From: Alphaproteobacteria bacterium
GTDB lineage: Bacteria > Pseudomonadota > Alphaproteobacteria > Rs-D84
NCBI GenBank assembly: GCA_017528045.1
Contig: JAFXPG010000006.1
Location: 1 to 47,577, forward strand
DNA length: 47,577 bases
Direction: 5' to 3'
Part shown: positions 9,389 to 18,033 of the stretch, one piece after another
How the letters are laid out: every line of letters begins with the position of its first letter
Position numbering within the stretch: the first letter of the stretch is position 1
Notes under the pieces: model-generated
Told to the model about the DNA's origin: nothing
Database searches by the model: none
Seen by the model: the letters and a program-made list of their open reading frames with translations, nothing else
Made by a program: the position numbers and the translations under genes

Positions 9389-9417
9389 AAGATCCACAAG
9401 AAATTGTGGATTTTTTT
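9389..9417 (+). terminator. Rho-independent terminator of infA
   Basis: GATCCACAA (9391-9399) pairs with TTGTGGATT (from 9404), followed by a T run. Confidence 0.88.
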
Positions 9418-9427
9418 ATTTTAATTC

Positions 9428-9457
9428 TTGCTTAAAATATCTTATTTTTGTTATCAT
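9428..9457 (+). promoter_or_regulatory. possible promoter of protein C
   Basis: TTGCTT (9428-9433), 18 bases, then TATCAT (9452-9457). The predicted start near 9464 leaves a leader of only about 10 bases before the ATG at 9474. The only purine-rich site (AAAGG) touches the ATG. Confidence 0.4.
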
Positions 9458-9473
9458 TATTAAAAAGTAAAGG

Positions 9474-11819
9474 ATGAGGAAGTTTCTTATAACTTTTTTA
9501 AGTGTGTTTTTATGTGTTAATTTTGTTAACGCAGCTACTGTTCGTTCACAAAATGCAGTTGTTCGTTCTGAAACAACAAACACATCTGTTCGGCAAAAAA
9601 ACACTACAAAAGCAAGATCTACCATATCAAGAATAAAAAACCAAAATACCAGAACAAACAACTCTATAAAAAGAGTTTCTGCCAGAACAGCAACTAATCA
9701 AAAAGTAATATCAGGTCGTATTGGAACAACACAAAAAGTTTTATCTGGGCGCAATATAAAAACACAAAACTCAAAAAAAGCACGAGCCACAGCAACAACA
9801 AAAACATTTGGAACCAGCTATAATGATTGTCGAGATGCTTATTTTTCTTGTATGGATCAATTTTGTGCTACACAAAATGAAACTTACCGCAGATGTGTTT
9901 GTTCTTCTAAATTAAAAAATATTCAAGAAAAAGAACAAAAGTTATCCAATACAGCAAACAGTCTAAAAGATTTCCAAGATTTTAATATTGATGCCATATC
10001 AAAAACAGCAGCAGAAGTTACAGCTATGAGTTCTGCATCAGAAGGTGAACAAGCCATAAAAAAAGACACTTCTGACAGTGCAAATACTTTAAGCAACATA
10101 TCAAGTGTTTTAAATACAACGAAACAAAAATCTTTATCCACACAAGGAACATTGGATATTGGCGGAAATATGAAATCTGTTTGGGGAACAACAGATTTAA
10201 TAGGTGGTTCAGATATAGCCAACATGACAGGAGAATCTTTATACAATGCGGTACATACCCAATGTGCAGAAATGGTTACAGAAAATTGTACATCTTCTAA
10301 TTTAACAATGGTGGCTTCTGCATATGGAATGTATATAGAAAACGATTGTACATTACTAGAAGCATCTATAAAATCAAAAACCACAGAAGCAAATGCTGCA
10401 ATAAGAACAACTCGACATAATATGCAAGATGCAAGGTACGATAATTATAACGCACATAATTCTTTATCTTTAAATGATTGTATTTCAAAAGTTCGTCAAG
10501 ATATCACTTCTAATACAGCATGTGGAACAAATTATATTCATTGCCTAGACGTAACAGGAAAATATTTAAATTCAACAACTGGTGAACCAATTTATTCTAA
10601 TGAATTTTTTCAAATATCTAACCAAATTTCTTTATCTGGTGATGTTTTAAACAATAATGCAAACAAATTGTTTATAGATGCTTTAGATAAGAAGCGTCCT
10701 TTTGCAAAAACAACTTTAGAATTATGTGAAGACAATTCAGATTATGTATGGAAAGAATTTTTACAACAAGCCTTGGTTGAAATATATCAAGGACAGTTAT
10801 CCAGAGTTCAATCTGTAAAAGCAGAATGTTTACAAGTTGTAAATGAATGTTACGATGAACAAACTGGTCAATTAAAAGAATTTAGTAATGATTCAGACAA
10901 AATATCTTTGGGTTTAACATTGGAAGTTGCTGAAGATATGTGTAAAGAAAAATTAACAGCTTGCAGTAATTTATATGGTGGAGGATCAGAAGGATTAAGT
11001 TTATTAGTGAATACTATGAGAGATATTACAGATAAAACAATTGGTCAATCATGTAAGGACTTATTGATAAAATATACAAAAGATATTTGTGCAGTTCCAA
11101 ACAGTGATTCTGAACATTCTTATCCATATGGATGCAGAACATTTGATCCAGGAGAATCTTTATATGCAAAAAATGGTACATGTAATTCTACATTGGTTAA
11201 CCCATTTATAAAAAACGATATTGTTATAAACACATCTTCATCAAATATAGATTTTTATTTAGGTTTTGTTGAAACAGATAAATATTACGGATGTTATACT
11301 CAAATAGAAGAAAACCAATTACAAAAAGCATATACCTCTTGTAATTCCGGATACTATATGTATTCAAACATAAGCAACGCTAAATTCAATTATTCTGGTG
11401 GAAACGATGCAGATGAATGCAGAATTTGTCCATCTGGTTATACTTGTTTAGGTGGAACATCTGCACCACAAGCACAAGATTCAACATTATATACACAATG
11501 TGGCACTAATTATATAGGCAGTTTATATCACAAAATGGTAAGATATGCGCTTCAAAATTGTTTGCGTTCATCAAGCGAAAGTACAGTATTACCAGAATAT
11601 ATATTATCTGATGTAAATATTGTTATGAATCAAGTTCAATATGATTTAGTAAAAGAATTATCATCAGAATGTGAAAAGCAGAAAGGTTTATGGGTAGATT
11701 TACCATGGCAAGATGAAAATGCAGATGGTATACATGATGCAAATGGTGATAAATTATCACAAGCTTTTTATGCTTATACCGGAACTAGTATTTTATGGGG
11801 ATATTGCAAAGCCCAATAA
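9474..11819 (+). CDS. exported cysteine-rich protein C (divergent family member)
   Basis: The product is 781 residues, on the opposite strand from its relatives. A signal peptide ends FVNA, then an Arg/Asn/Thr-rich linker with two copies of a QKV-SGR unit (about 73-93). The family N-terminal pattern follows at C119, C126-M-D, C131, C141, C143. The middle is less alike than in A, E, F and G, and has no NKY-x3-EC block. Near residue 650, CRICPSGYTCLGG resembles the cysteine repeats in the exported protein at 32993-34210, which links the two groups. The end, ILWGYCKAQ, lacks the CEDI-type tail. The leader is very short and AAAGG abuts the ATG, so initiation may be unusual. It shares a bidirectional terminator with clpX. 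Confidence 0.87.
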   Translation: MRKFLITFLSVFLCVNFVNAATVRSQNAVVRSETTNTSVRQKNTTKARSTISRIKNQNTRTNNSIKRVSARTATNQKVISGRIGTTQKVLSGRNIKTQNSKKARATATTKTFGTSYNDCRDAYFSCMDQFCATQNETYRRCVCSSKLKNIQEKEQKLSNTANSLKDFQDFNIDAISKTAAEVTAMSSASEGEQAIKKDTSDSANTLSNISSVLNTTKQKSLSTQGTLDIGGNMKSVWGTTDLIGGSDIANMTGESLYNAVHTQCAEMVTENCTSSNLTMVASAYGMYIENDCTLLEASIKSKTTEANAAIRTTRHNMQDARYDNYNAHNSLSLNDCISKVRQDITSNTACGTNYIHCLDVTGKYLNSTTGEPIYSNEFFQISNQISLSGDVLNNNANKLFIDALDKKRPFAKTTLELCEDNSDYVWKEFLQQALVEIYQGQLSRVQSVKAECLQVVNECYDEQTGQLKEFSNDSDKISLGLTLEVAEDMCKEKLTACSNLYGGGSEGLSLLVNTMRDITDKTIGQSCKDLLIKYTKDICAVPNSDSEHSYPYGCRTFDPGESLYAKNGTCNSTLVNPFIKNDIVINTSSSNIDFYLGFVETDKYYGCYTQIEENQLQKAYTSCNSGYYMYSNISNAKFNYSGGNDADECRICPSGYTCLGGTSAPQAQDSTLYTQCGTNYIGSLYHKMVRYALQNCLRSSSESTVLPEYILSDVNIVMNQVQYDLVKELSSECEKQKGLWVDLPWQDENADGIHDANGDKLSQAFYAYTGTSILWGYCKAQ

Positions 11820-11850
11820 AAAAGTTGGTTTAGAAACCAACTTTTTTATT
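11818..11850. terminator. bidirectional terminator between protein C and clpX
   Basis: AAAGTTGGTTT pairs with AAACCAACTTT, flanked by A and T runs on both sides, in the 38-base gap between convergent genes. Confidence 0.85.
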
Positions 11851-11857
11851 TTAGTAT

Positions 11858-13120
11858 TTATGCAACTTTTTTATTTTCTGCATATATTTCCACAGGTGCT
11901 TTTTTATTATTAACAACTTCAGCATCTATAACTATTTCTTGTAAATCTTTTTTATCAGGAGCTTCAAACATAGGTTGCAATAAAATCTTTTCTAAAATAG
12001 AACGCAACCCTCTGGCACCTGTTTTTCTTTTTATTGCTAAATCAGCAATTGCTTGCAAACCATCTTTTGTTATATTTAATTTTATTCCATCCATTTCTAA
12101 CATAGCAGTATATTGCTTTACAATTGCATTCTTTGGTTCTGTTAAAATCTTTATTAACGCTTTTTCATCCAAAGGCTCTAAAGTTGTAATAATCGGCAAA
12201 CGACCGATTAATTCTGGAATAATACCAAATCTTACCAAATCAGCAGATTGCACTTCACTTAATCTATTTTTATTTTCTCGTTCTTGTTTATCAGAAACCT
12301 CTGCACCAAAACCTATTCCTGCACGTGCAGATGTTCTTGATTCTATAATTTTATTTAAACCATCAAAAGCACCACCACAAATAAATAATATCTTGCTGGT
12401 ATCCAATTGAACAGTAGATTCACCAGGATGTTTACGCCCTGCTCCACCAGCTGGCACGTTAGCCACGGTTCCTTCTATTAATTTCAATAAAGCTTGTTGA
12501 ACACCTTCACCAGAAACATCACGTGTCAAAGATGGGTTTTCAGATTTACGTGATATTTTATCAATTTCGTCAATATAAATTATACCACGTTGTGCACGTT
12601 CAACGTCAAAATTTGCATTTTGTAATAAACGAGTTAACACAGATTCAACATCATCACCAACGTATCCAGCTTCTGTTAAAGTGGTAGCATCAGCAATTGC
12701 AAATGGAACATCTAAAACACGAGCCAAAGTTTGTGCAAATAATGTTTTTCCTGTTCCTGTTGAACCAATCATCAAAATATTAGATTTTTGAATTTCTACA
12801 TTAGATGCAACAGATGCAGTATTTCTTTTATAATGATTATATACTGCTACAGATAAAGTCTTTTTTGCATCATCCTGACCAATTACATATTCATTTAAGT
12901 ATTTATAAATTTCTGATGGTTTTGGTAACTTTTCAGAATCTTTACTTATTTGTATTTGTTTATCATCTGCCATAATATCATTACAAAGATTTATGCATTC
13001 ATCACAAATACAAACATTACGACCACTAACTAATTTTTTTACTTCGTATACAGACTTACCACAAAAGCTGCAGAACTGTTGTGGTGTTTCTGGTGTATTT
13101 TGTTTTTTATCGTCACTCAT
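11858..13120 (-). CDS. clpX: ClpX, ATPase and unfoldase of the ClpXP protease
   Basis: ClpX is an AAA+ hexamer that unfolds tagged proteins and feeds them to ClpP. The 420-residue product has the N-terminal zinc-binding domain (C17, C20, C39, C42), a Walker A of GSTGTGKT (119-126), a Walker B of IIYIDEID (D183, E184) and a full C-terminal small domain with the sensor-2 GARGLRS. The usual Walker A in this family reads GPTGSGKT; the substitutions keep the catalytic Lys. The gene follows clpP by 26 bases, and the two are probably cotranscribed. Confidence 0.98.
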   Translation of the reverse strand: MSDDKKQNTPETPQQFCSFCGKSVYEVKKLVSGRNVCICDECINLCNDIMADDKQIQISKDSEKLPKPSEIYKYLNEYVIGQDDAKKTLSVAVYNHYKRNTASVASNVEIQKSNILMIGSTGTGKTLFAQTLARVLDVPFAIADATTLTEAGYVGDDVESVLTRLLQNANFDVERAQRGIIYIDEIDKISRKSENPSLTRDVSGEGVQQALLKLIEGTVANVPAGGAGRKHPGESTVQLDTSKILFICGGAFDGLNKIIESRTSARAGIGFGAEVSDKQERENKNRLSEVQSADLVRFGIIPELIGRLPIITTLEPLDEKALIKILTEPKNAIVKQYTAMLEMDGIKLNITKDGLQAIADLAIKRKTGARGLRSILEKILLQPMFEAPDKKDLQEIVIDAEVVNNKKAPVEIYAENKKVA

Positions 13121-13146
13121 CTTTTATAACCTTGAAATAAAAAATA

Positions 13147-13728
13147 TTACTTACGAGTTAAAATTCCATCAATTAAACCAAATTTCTTTGCAGCCTCTGC
13201 ATCCATCCAATTATCACGTTCCATAGCTTCAAAGACTTCTTTTTCTTTACGACCTGTAAATTCAGACATTTGTTTTATAATAACCTGTTTTACACGTTGT
13301 GTTTCACGCAAAGATATTTCCATATCTGTAACTTGACCTTGGGTTCCAGAAGATGGTTGATGAATCATAATTTCTGTATTTGGCAAAACAAAACGTTTAC
13401 CTTTTTCACCAGCAGCCAACAATACAGAACCCATAGAAGCAACCAATCCCATACCAATTGTTGAAACTTTTGGTTTTATATATTGCATTGTATCCATAAT
13501 TGCCCAACCAGCAGTCACATCACCACCAGGTGTATTAATATACAAAGAAATATCTGCATTTGGATTTTCTGATTCTAGAAACAATAATTGTGCCACAACA
13601 GTATTTGCCATTGCTGCTTCAATTGGACCAGAAATCATAACAATTCTATCACGTAACAAACGAGAATAAATATCAAAAGAACGTTCACCACGTGGAGATT
13701 CTTCAATCACTACAGGTACTAAAGACAT
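13147..13728 (-). CDS. clpP: ClpP, proteolytic subunit of the ClpXP protease
   Basis: This is the serine protease ring subunit, 193 residues from the ATG at 13728. The triad is visible as Ser98 (GLVASMGS), His123 (MIHQP) and Asp172 (ERDNWMD). The ATG at 13728 is chosen over a TTG six bases upstream because GAGG lies eight bases before it and MSLVPVVIE is the usual family opening. It is followed directly by clpX. A -10 (TATAAT) lies about 30 bases upstream, and a GANTC-containing motif, also found beside ccrM and nrdR, is at 13771-13781. Confidence 0.98.
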   Translation of the reverse strand: MSLVPVVIEESPRGERSFDIYSRLLRDRIVMISGPIEAAMANTVVAQLLFLESENPNADISLYINTPGGDVTAGWAIMDTMQYIKPKVSTIGMGLVASMGSVLLAAGEKGKRFVLPNTEIMIHQPSSGTQGQVTDMEISLRETQRVKQVIIKQMSEFTGRKEKEVFEAMERDNWMDAEAAKKFGLIDGILTRK

Positions 13729-13770
13729 AAGCAAAACCTCTTTTTACTCTGAATTATAACATAAAATTAC

Positions 13771-13781
13771 CCGATTCGCTA
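13771..13781. promoter_or_regulatory. GANTC-containing 11-mer CCGATTCGCTA, copy 1
   Basis: This identical 11-mer is found again at 17945-17955. Here it sits in the pgk-clpP gap, where it overlaps the expected -35 region of a minus-strand -10 TATAAT serving clpP. GATTC is a site for a CcrM-type methylase. Confidence 0.45.
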
Positions 13782-13835
13782 ATTTTATAGTTTATAAATA
13801 GGGATTTTTTGCAAAAATGCAAGACTGTTATAAAT

Positions 13836-15002
13836 TTATTTTATCAAAACAGATATTCCCGGCAATTCTTTACCTTCTATAAATTCCAAGAAAGCACCGC
13901 CACCAGTTGATACATATGTTATATTGTTAAAGACGCCACAATCATTTAATACCGCAACAGTATCGCCGCCACCAACTACACTTTCTATATCACCAGATTT
14001 TGTAAATTCACTTAAATTTTTTGCAAAATTATAAGAGGCCTTTCCCCACTTTTCCCCCCATTCAGTGACACCAAAAGAACCGTTCCAAAAGACTGTTTTA
14101 ACTTCTTTTAATAATTGTTTATTACGTTCTATAGTCTTTTCACCATCATCCATTATCACATCATCATCACGAATTTCTTTACAATCACGATTTATACGAT
14201 TTTCGTCTTTTGAAAAAGATTTTCCAACACCTTTGTCCAAAGGTAACAAAACTTCACAATTATGTTTTTTTGCTGTATTCAATATATCCAGCGCAACATT
14301 TGCCATATTTTCTTCATATAAAGAATTTCCAACTGGCATTCCCAACGCAAAATTAAATGTTGTTCCCATTGCACCACCAACAACAATTTTATCTGCGATA
14401 GAAACTAATTTTTTTAATACACCTATTTTTGTTGAAACTTTGCCTCCACCTACAAAAGCAACCAATGGTCTTTTTGGATTTTCCATAAACAGAGAAATAT
14501 TTTTTATTTCTTTTTCTAATAATAAACCAGCATAAGAAGGTAAATATTTAGTAACACCAACAACACTGGCAGCTGTACGATGTGAAACCGCGAATCCATC
14601 ATTTACATAAATGTCAAAACCAGATGCTAATTTTTTTGCAAAATCATCATCATTTTTTTCTTCGCCAGGATAAAAACGTAAATTTTCTAACAAAACAATA
14701 TCACCATCTTGCATAAAAGACATGAAATCTTTATTCAAACAATCATCTATAAAAGGTATGTTCATATATTCTGCTACAATACGCAAAGAAAGACTTTCGT
14801 TTTTTTCACCTTTTGGTCGTCCAAGATGCGAACAAATCACAACCTTTGCACCAGCTTGTGATAAATATTTTATAGTTGGCAAAGAAGCGTTTATACGAAA
14901 AGCATCTGTTATTTGCCCGTCAACAATCTGCACATTAAAATCTTCACGTAATAAAATATATTTACCACGAACATCTAAATTTTGAATATTACGAATTTCC
15001 AT
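13836..15002 (-). CDS. pgk: phosphoglycerate kinase
   Basis: This is the glycolytic enzyme that transfers phosphate between 1,3-bisphosphoglycerate and ADP, 388 residues from the chosen start. Diagnostic segments are LREDFNVQ, SHLGRPKG, ENLRFYPGEEKND, FVGGGKVSTKIGVL and the C-terminal SVVGGGDTVAVL with STGGGAFLEF. The start at 15002 is chosen because AAAGGA lies about ten bases upstream and MEIRNIQNLDVRGK is the normal family opening; an upstream in-frame start would add 17 residues inside rnhB. The gene overlaps the end of rnhB by 14 bases, which suggests translational coupling. It is last in the nrdR-slt-rnhB-pgk run. Confidence 0.97.
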   Translation of the reverse strand: MEIRNIQNLDVRGKYILLREDFNVQIVDGQITDAFRINASLPTIKYLSQAGAKVVICSHLGRPKGEKNESLSLRIVAEYMNIPFIDDCLNKDFMSFMQDGDIVLLENLRFYPGEEKNDDDFAKKLASGFDIYVNDGFAVSHRTAASVVGVTKYLPSYAGLLLEKEIKNISLFMENPKRPLVAFVGGGKVSTKIGVLKKLVSIADKIVVGGAMGTTFNFALGMPVGNSLYEENMANVALDILNTAKKHNCEVLLPLDKGVGKSFSKDENRINRDCKEIRDDDVIMDDGEKTIERNKQLLKEVKTVFWNGSFGVTEWGEKWGKASYNFAKNLSEFTKSGDIESVVGGGDTVAVLNDCGVFNNITYVSTGGGAFLEFIEGKELPGISVLIK

Positions 15003-15615
15003 TTTTATCAATCCTTTCTTTAATTGGACGATATGACTTTCTATAATATTCATTTATACCATATTTATCAATTGCTTGCAAATGTTGTTGTGTTGGATAT
15101 CCTGCATTTTTATCCCAACAATATTCTGGAAACTGTTTTGATAAATCGCCCATTATTCTATCACGAGTAACCTTAGCAATAATCGAAGCTGCAGCAATAG
15201 ATAAAGATTTTGCATCACCTTTTACCACGGCTTCACCTATTAAACCTTTTGGCATTTTATTACCATCAATTAAACAATATTCTGGTTTTATATTTAATTT
15301 ATTAACAGCACGTGTCATTGCCGTTAACGATGCTTGTAAAATATTTAATTCATCTATTTCAGATGCACTGCATTCTGCAACAGCCCATATAACATCAGGA
15401 TTATTTACCAACCAATCATATGCTATATTGCGTTGTTTTTCTGTCATTTGTTTAGAATCAGAAATTAATGGCATACTATCAAATTCATATTTAGTAAAAA
15501 TAACAGCCCCAGCAACAACTGGTCCACATAACGGTCCACGGCCTGCTTCATCAACACCGGCAACGATTTTTTTGCAACAATTTTTTTCTATAGAAAAATC
15601 AGGGACACTGCGCAT
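14989..15615 (-). CDS. rnhB: ribonuclease HII
   Basis: RNase HII removes RNA from RNA-DNA hybrids, including single misincorporated ribonucleotides. The 208-residue product has the signature VAGVDEAGRGPLCGPVVAGAV with catalytic D22 and E23. The later acidic residues lie in ECSASEIDELNI and in PEYCLIDGNK, and AAASIIAKVTRDRIM is the conserved substrate-binding helix. The ATG is two bases from the stop of the lytic transglycosylase reading frame, and the 3' end overlaps pgk, so it sits in a tightly packed operon. Confidence 0.97.
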   Translation of the reverse strand: MRSVPDFSIEKNCCKKIVAGVDEAGRGPLCGPVVAGAVIFTKYEFDSMPLISDSKQMTEKQRNIAYDWLVNNPDVIWAVAECSASEIDELNILQASLTAMTRAVNKLNIKPEYCLIDGNKMPKGLIGEAVVKGDAKSLSIAAASIIAKVTRDRIMGDLSKQFPEYCWDKNAGYPTQQHLQAIDKYGINEYYRKSYRPIKERIDKNGNS

Positions 15616-15617
15616 GA

Positions 15618-17342
15618 TTACAAAGTATATCTGTTATAAATTTGTTGTTGAACATATTCATCTTCACTGTTGTAATATGGCCATTTACCATCAGATAAAT
15701 CTTTTAATTCATTTAAAGGCTGATTTAATCTGGCATGATATAACCACAAATTAGACATAACACGCTTTATATAATTTCTGGTTTCATAAGCAGGGAAACT
15801 TTCTACATACAATAAAGGGTCCGATGTTGAAAATGTTTTTTCAAATTTAACTAAATTTCCCATCCCTGCATTATAAGCAATCAACATTTTTATGATGTTA
15901 TTTTGAATCATCTGATGCTGTAATAAATCAACAATAAACTGTTGACCAAGAAACATATTATGTTAAGGATTTGACATATCTATATCAGACATTTTTACAT
16001 CATTTTTACGTGCAACACGTTTTGCTGTCCCTGGCATAATTTGCATTAACCCATTCGCACCAGCATTGGATTTTGCGTTTGGTTTAAAACCACTTTCTTG
16101 TTTTGTAATTGCCAGCAACAAAGCTCTATCTATGGACCAACCACCCAAAGGTTCCCAATCAGGCAATGGATATTGTGCAGAATAAATAATATCATCATTA
16201 ATTTCTAATACCCCCCTATCACGCATTACACCTGATACTAAAATAGAAACACTTGGCAAACCATATAAAGAAGAAACAGCATTAACAGCATGTAACATTT
16301 TATCTGATGATTTTGCTGTTACCAAATATTTTAAATATTGTTCAGCCCTATCTTTACGACCAACCTGAATCAAAGCCAAAGCCTTTTTACCATATTTATT
16401 TTGTTGTAATTCAATTATATCTTCATCAGAACAATCTTGATCAAAAAATTCATATTCCGGGGTATCACCCAACATTGTTGCAGCCAAAGCACCATAGAAA
16501 GACATGGGATAAGCAGCTGCAATTTTCCAATATTCTTTTGCAGATTTTGAATTTCCCATTAAATCAAAAACACGACCTGCCCAAAAAGCAGCTTCTGTTT
16601 TTCTGGCATTGTTTATATGATTCAATTTTAAAATTTCTGTAAAATATTTTTGACTTTCTTTATATTTTTGTTCTTTAAAATATAATAACCCCATTGTCCA
16701 CAAACCATATTCTGATTTTGCATCACTGGCAACAAATCCCCATTTTTTTGACAATTCATATTCACCATTTGTATAATACAAAAAAGATAAACGACCGGAC
16801 AATCTTCCATAATCTGCTTCTGAAATTTTATTTTTAAAAGATTTGGTTTCTAATATATTTCTTGCTGTCTTAGAACTGCCAGAACGAATCGCTTTTTTAA
16901 ATTTATCTATTTGTTTAGTAACACTGGAATTATATGTTTTTGCAGTCCAATTTTCTGATTGTGCAGTTTCAATATGATCTGTTCCTGTTATAATAGATGG
17001 CACAACTGCTTTACGAACCGTAGCTTGTTTTATTTTTGCCATCTTTGATAATCTTTCAGCGCCAGGCATATCATAATATTTATCCATCCAAGATTTTAAT
17101 TCTGCACCACGAGTATGATATGTTTTAGAAATAAATCTTTGATACAAAACTTCGTTCATCAAAAATTTATCTGTTAATTTATTTTCTAGTCTTGTAGCAG
17201 TTTCTATTTTTTCTTTATCTTGTAACATAAAAATTTGTGCATAAATTGCAGCATCTTCATCAGTTAATACCTGCAAGTATTCAGTTGCAAAACTTTGAAC
17301 TGAACAAAATACAGTTAATAAAAGAACTAATATTTTTTTCAT
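15618..17342 (-). pseudogene. soluble lytic transglycosylase, interrupted by one in-frame TAA
   Basis: This is a periplasmic SLT-type enzyme that cleaves glycan strands of peptidoglycan. It has a signal peptide (MKKILVLLLTVFCSVQSFA), a long helical-repeat region, then the catalytic domain with E416 in AITKQESGF and NGLMQIMPGTA. The frame stops after DIDMSNP at a TAA (15965-15963) and continues in the same frame with HNMFLGQQFIVDLL and MLIAYNAGMGNL, which are the second half of the SLT domain, to a normal stop at 15618. Without the TAA there would be 574 residues; one base change from GAA (Glu, common here in the family) would explain it. It is either a recent nonsense mutation, a readthrough gene or a sequence error. 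An ATG at 15956 could start a fragment, but the fragment would lack an export signal. nrdR ends three bases upstream. Confidence 0.85.
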
Positions 17343-17345
17343 GAA

Positions 17346-17846
17346 TCAAAATAATGAAGTTTTTGGTAATTTACAAACCATAGCATCATCTTCTGCTTCT
17401 GGTATTTGACTGATAATCTTTTTGAAATCTGCAACTTTAGAAAATTTTCTGTACACAGAAACAAATCTTATAAAAGCGATAGGATCCAAATTCAACAAAG
17501 AATCTGAAACCATTTGTCCAACTTGGATACTGGTAACGGTATCATCGGCACTTTCTGTTTCTAAACGTCTTTGTATAGAAGCAACCAAACGTTCAATTTG
17601 ATCATCTTTGACATCACGATTACGGCAAGCCAATTTTATACTGCGAAATAATTTTTCTCGATCAAAAGCTTCTGTTTTTCCACTGTTTTTTACAACAACC
17701 AAATCACGCATTTGAACGCGTTCCACAGTTGTAAATTTAGCACCGCATTGATTACAAACGCGCCTGCGTCTTATAACCGCATCGCCAATATCAGGACGGG
17801 AATCCGCCACTCTGCTGTCTGTAGAATTACAATATGGACATCTCAT
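17346..17846 (-). CDS. nrdR: transcriptional repressor NrdR
   Basis: NrdR represses ribonucleotide reductase genes in response to nucleotides bound by its ATP cone. The 166-residue product opens MRCPYCNSTDSRVADSRP, has a zinc ribbon with C3, C6, C31 and C34, the basic RRRRVC patch, and an ATP-cone domain at about residues 49-139. The start at 17846 is fixed by the invariant opening; the open frame extends about 76 codons further upstream without family similarity. No strong ribosome site is visible. It leads the run nrdR-slt-rnhB-pgk. I see no NrdR-box pair or ribonucleotide reductase gene in the window. Confidence 0.97.
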   Translation of the reverse strand: MRCPYCNSTDSRVADSRPDIGDAVIRRRRVCNQCGAKFTTVERVQMRDLVVVKNSGKTEAFDREKLFRSIKLACRNRDVKDDQIERLVASIQRRLETESADDTVTSIQVGQMVSDSLLNLDPIAFIRFVSVYRKFSKVADFKKIISQIPEAEDDAMVCKLPKTSLF

Positions 17847-17889
17847 GTTTAATAACGGTAGAAAAAAATCATCTAAAAGTAAAGTATAT

Positions 17890-17898
17890 TTTATATCA
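17890..17898 (-). promoter_or_regulatory. extended -10 promoter element upstream of nrdR
   Basis: The minus strand reads TG-A-TATAAA, with the predicted start near 17883 and a leader of about 37 bases. It belongs to the same recurring group as the element at 3733. Confidence 0.5.
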
Positions 17899-17944
17899 CA
17901 AAAAAATTGCTTTTTTATAAAAATCAAGTGTTTTTTTTTATAAA

Positions 17945-17955
17945 CCGATTCGCTA
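17945..17955. promoter_or_regulatory. GANTC-containing 11-mer CCGATTCGCTA, copy 2
   Basis: This lies between the divergent nrdR and ccrM genes and is identical to 13771-13781. The GATTC inside it is a target for the enzyme encoded next door, so methylation-dependent control of ccrM is plausible, as known in Caulobacter. Confidence 0.45.
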
Positions 17956-17980
17956 GGAACTTTTTTATAAGCCAAAAATA

Positions 17981-17989
17981 TGATAAAAT
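17981..17989 (+). promoter_or_regulatory. extended -10 promoter element upstream of ccrM
   Basis: TG-A-TAAAAT ends 44 bases before the ccrM ATG. A small hairpin with CTGG and CCAG arms follows in the leader, just before the GAGAG ribosome site. Confidence 0.5.
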
Positions 17990-18033
17990 ACATTAAAAGA
18001 ACTGGGTAGAAAATACCAGAGTGAGAGAAAACA

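Noticed and set aside
9923-10384. 153-codon minus-strand frame inside protein C
   Set aside because: It lies fully within a clear coding gene with a signal peptide and family motifs; composition matches a shadow frame.
13741-13835. tRNA or small RNA gene in the pgk-clpP gap
   Set aside because: No cloverleaf arms or CCA; only AT-rich sequence, a weak TTGCA/TGCAA stem and the GANTC motif.
15618-15956. Separate 112-residue gene
   Set aside because: It is the in-frame continuation of the lytic transglycosylase after a TAA, with the second half of the SLT domain and no signal peptide or ribosome site of its own.
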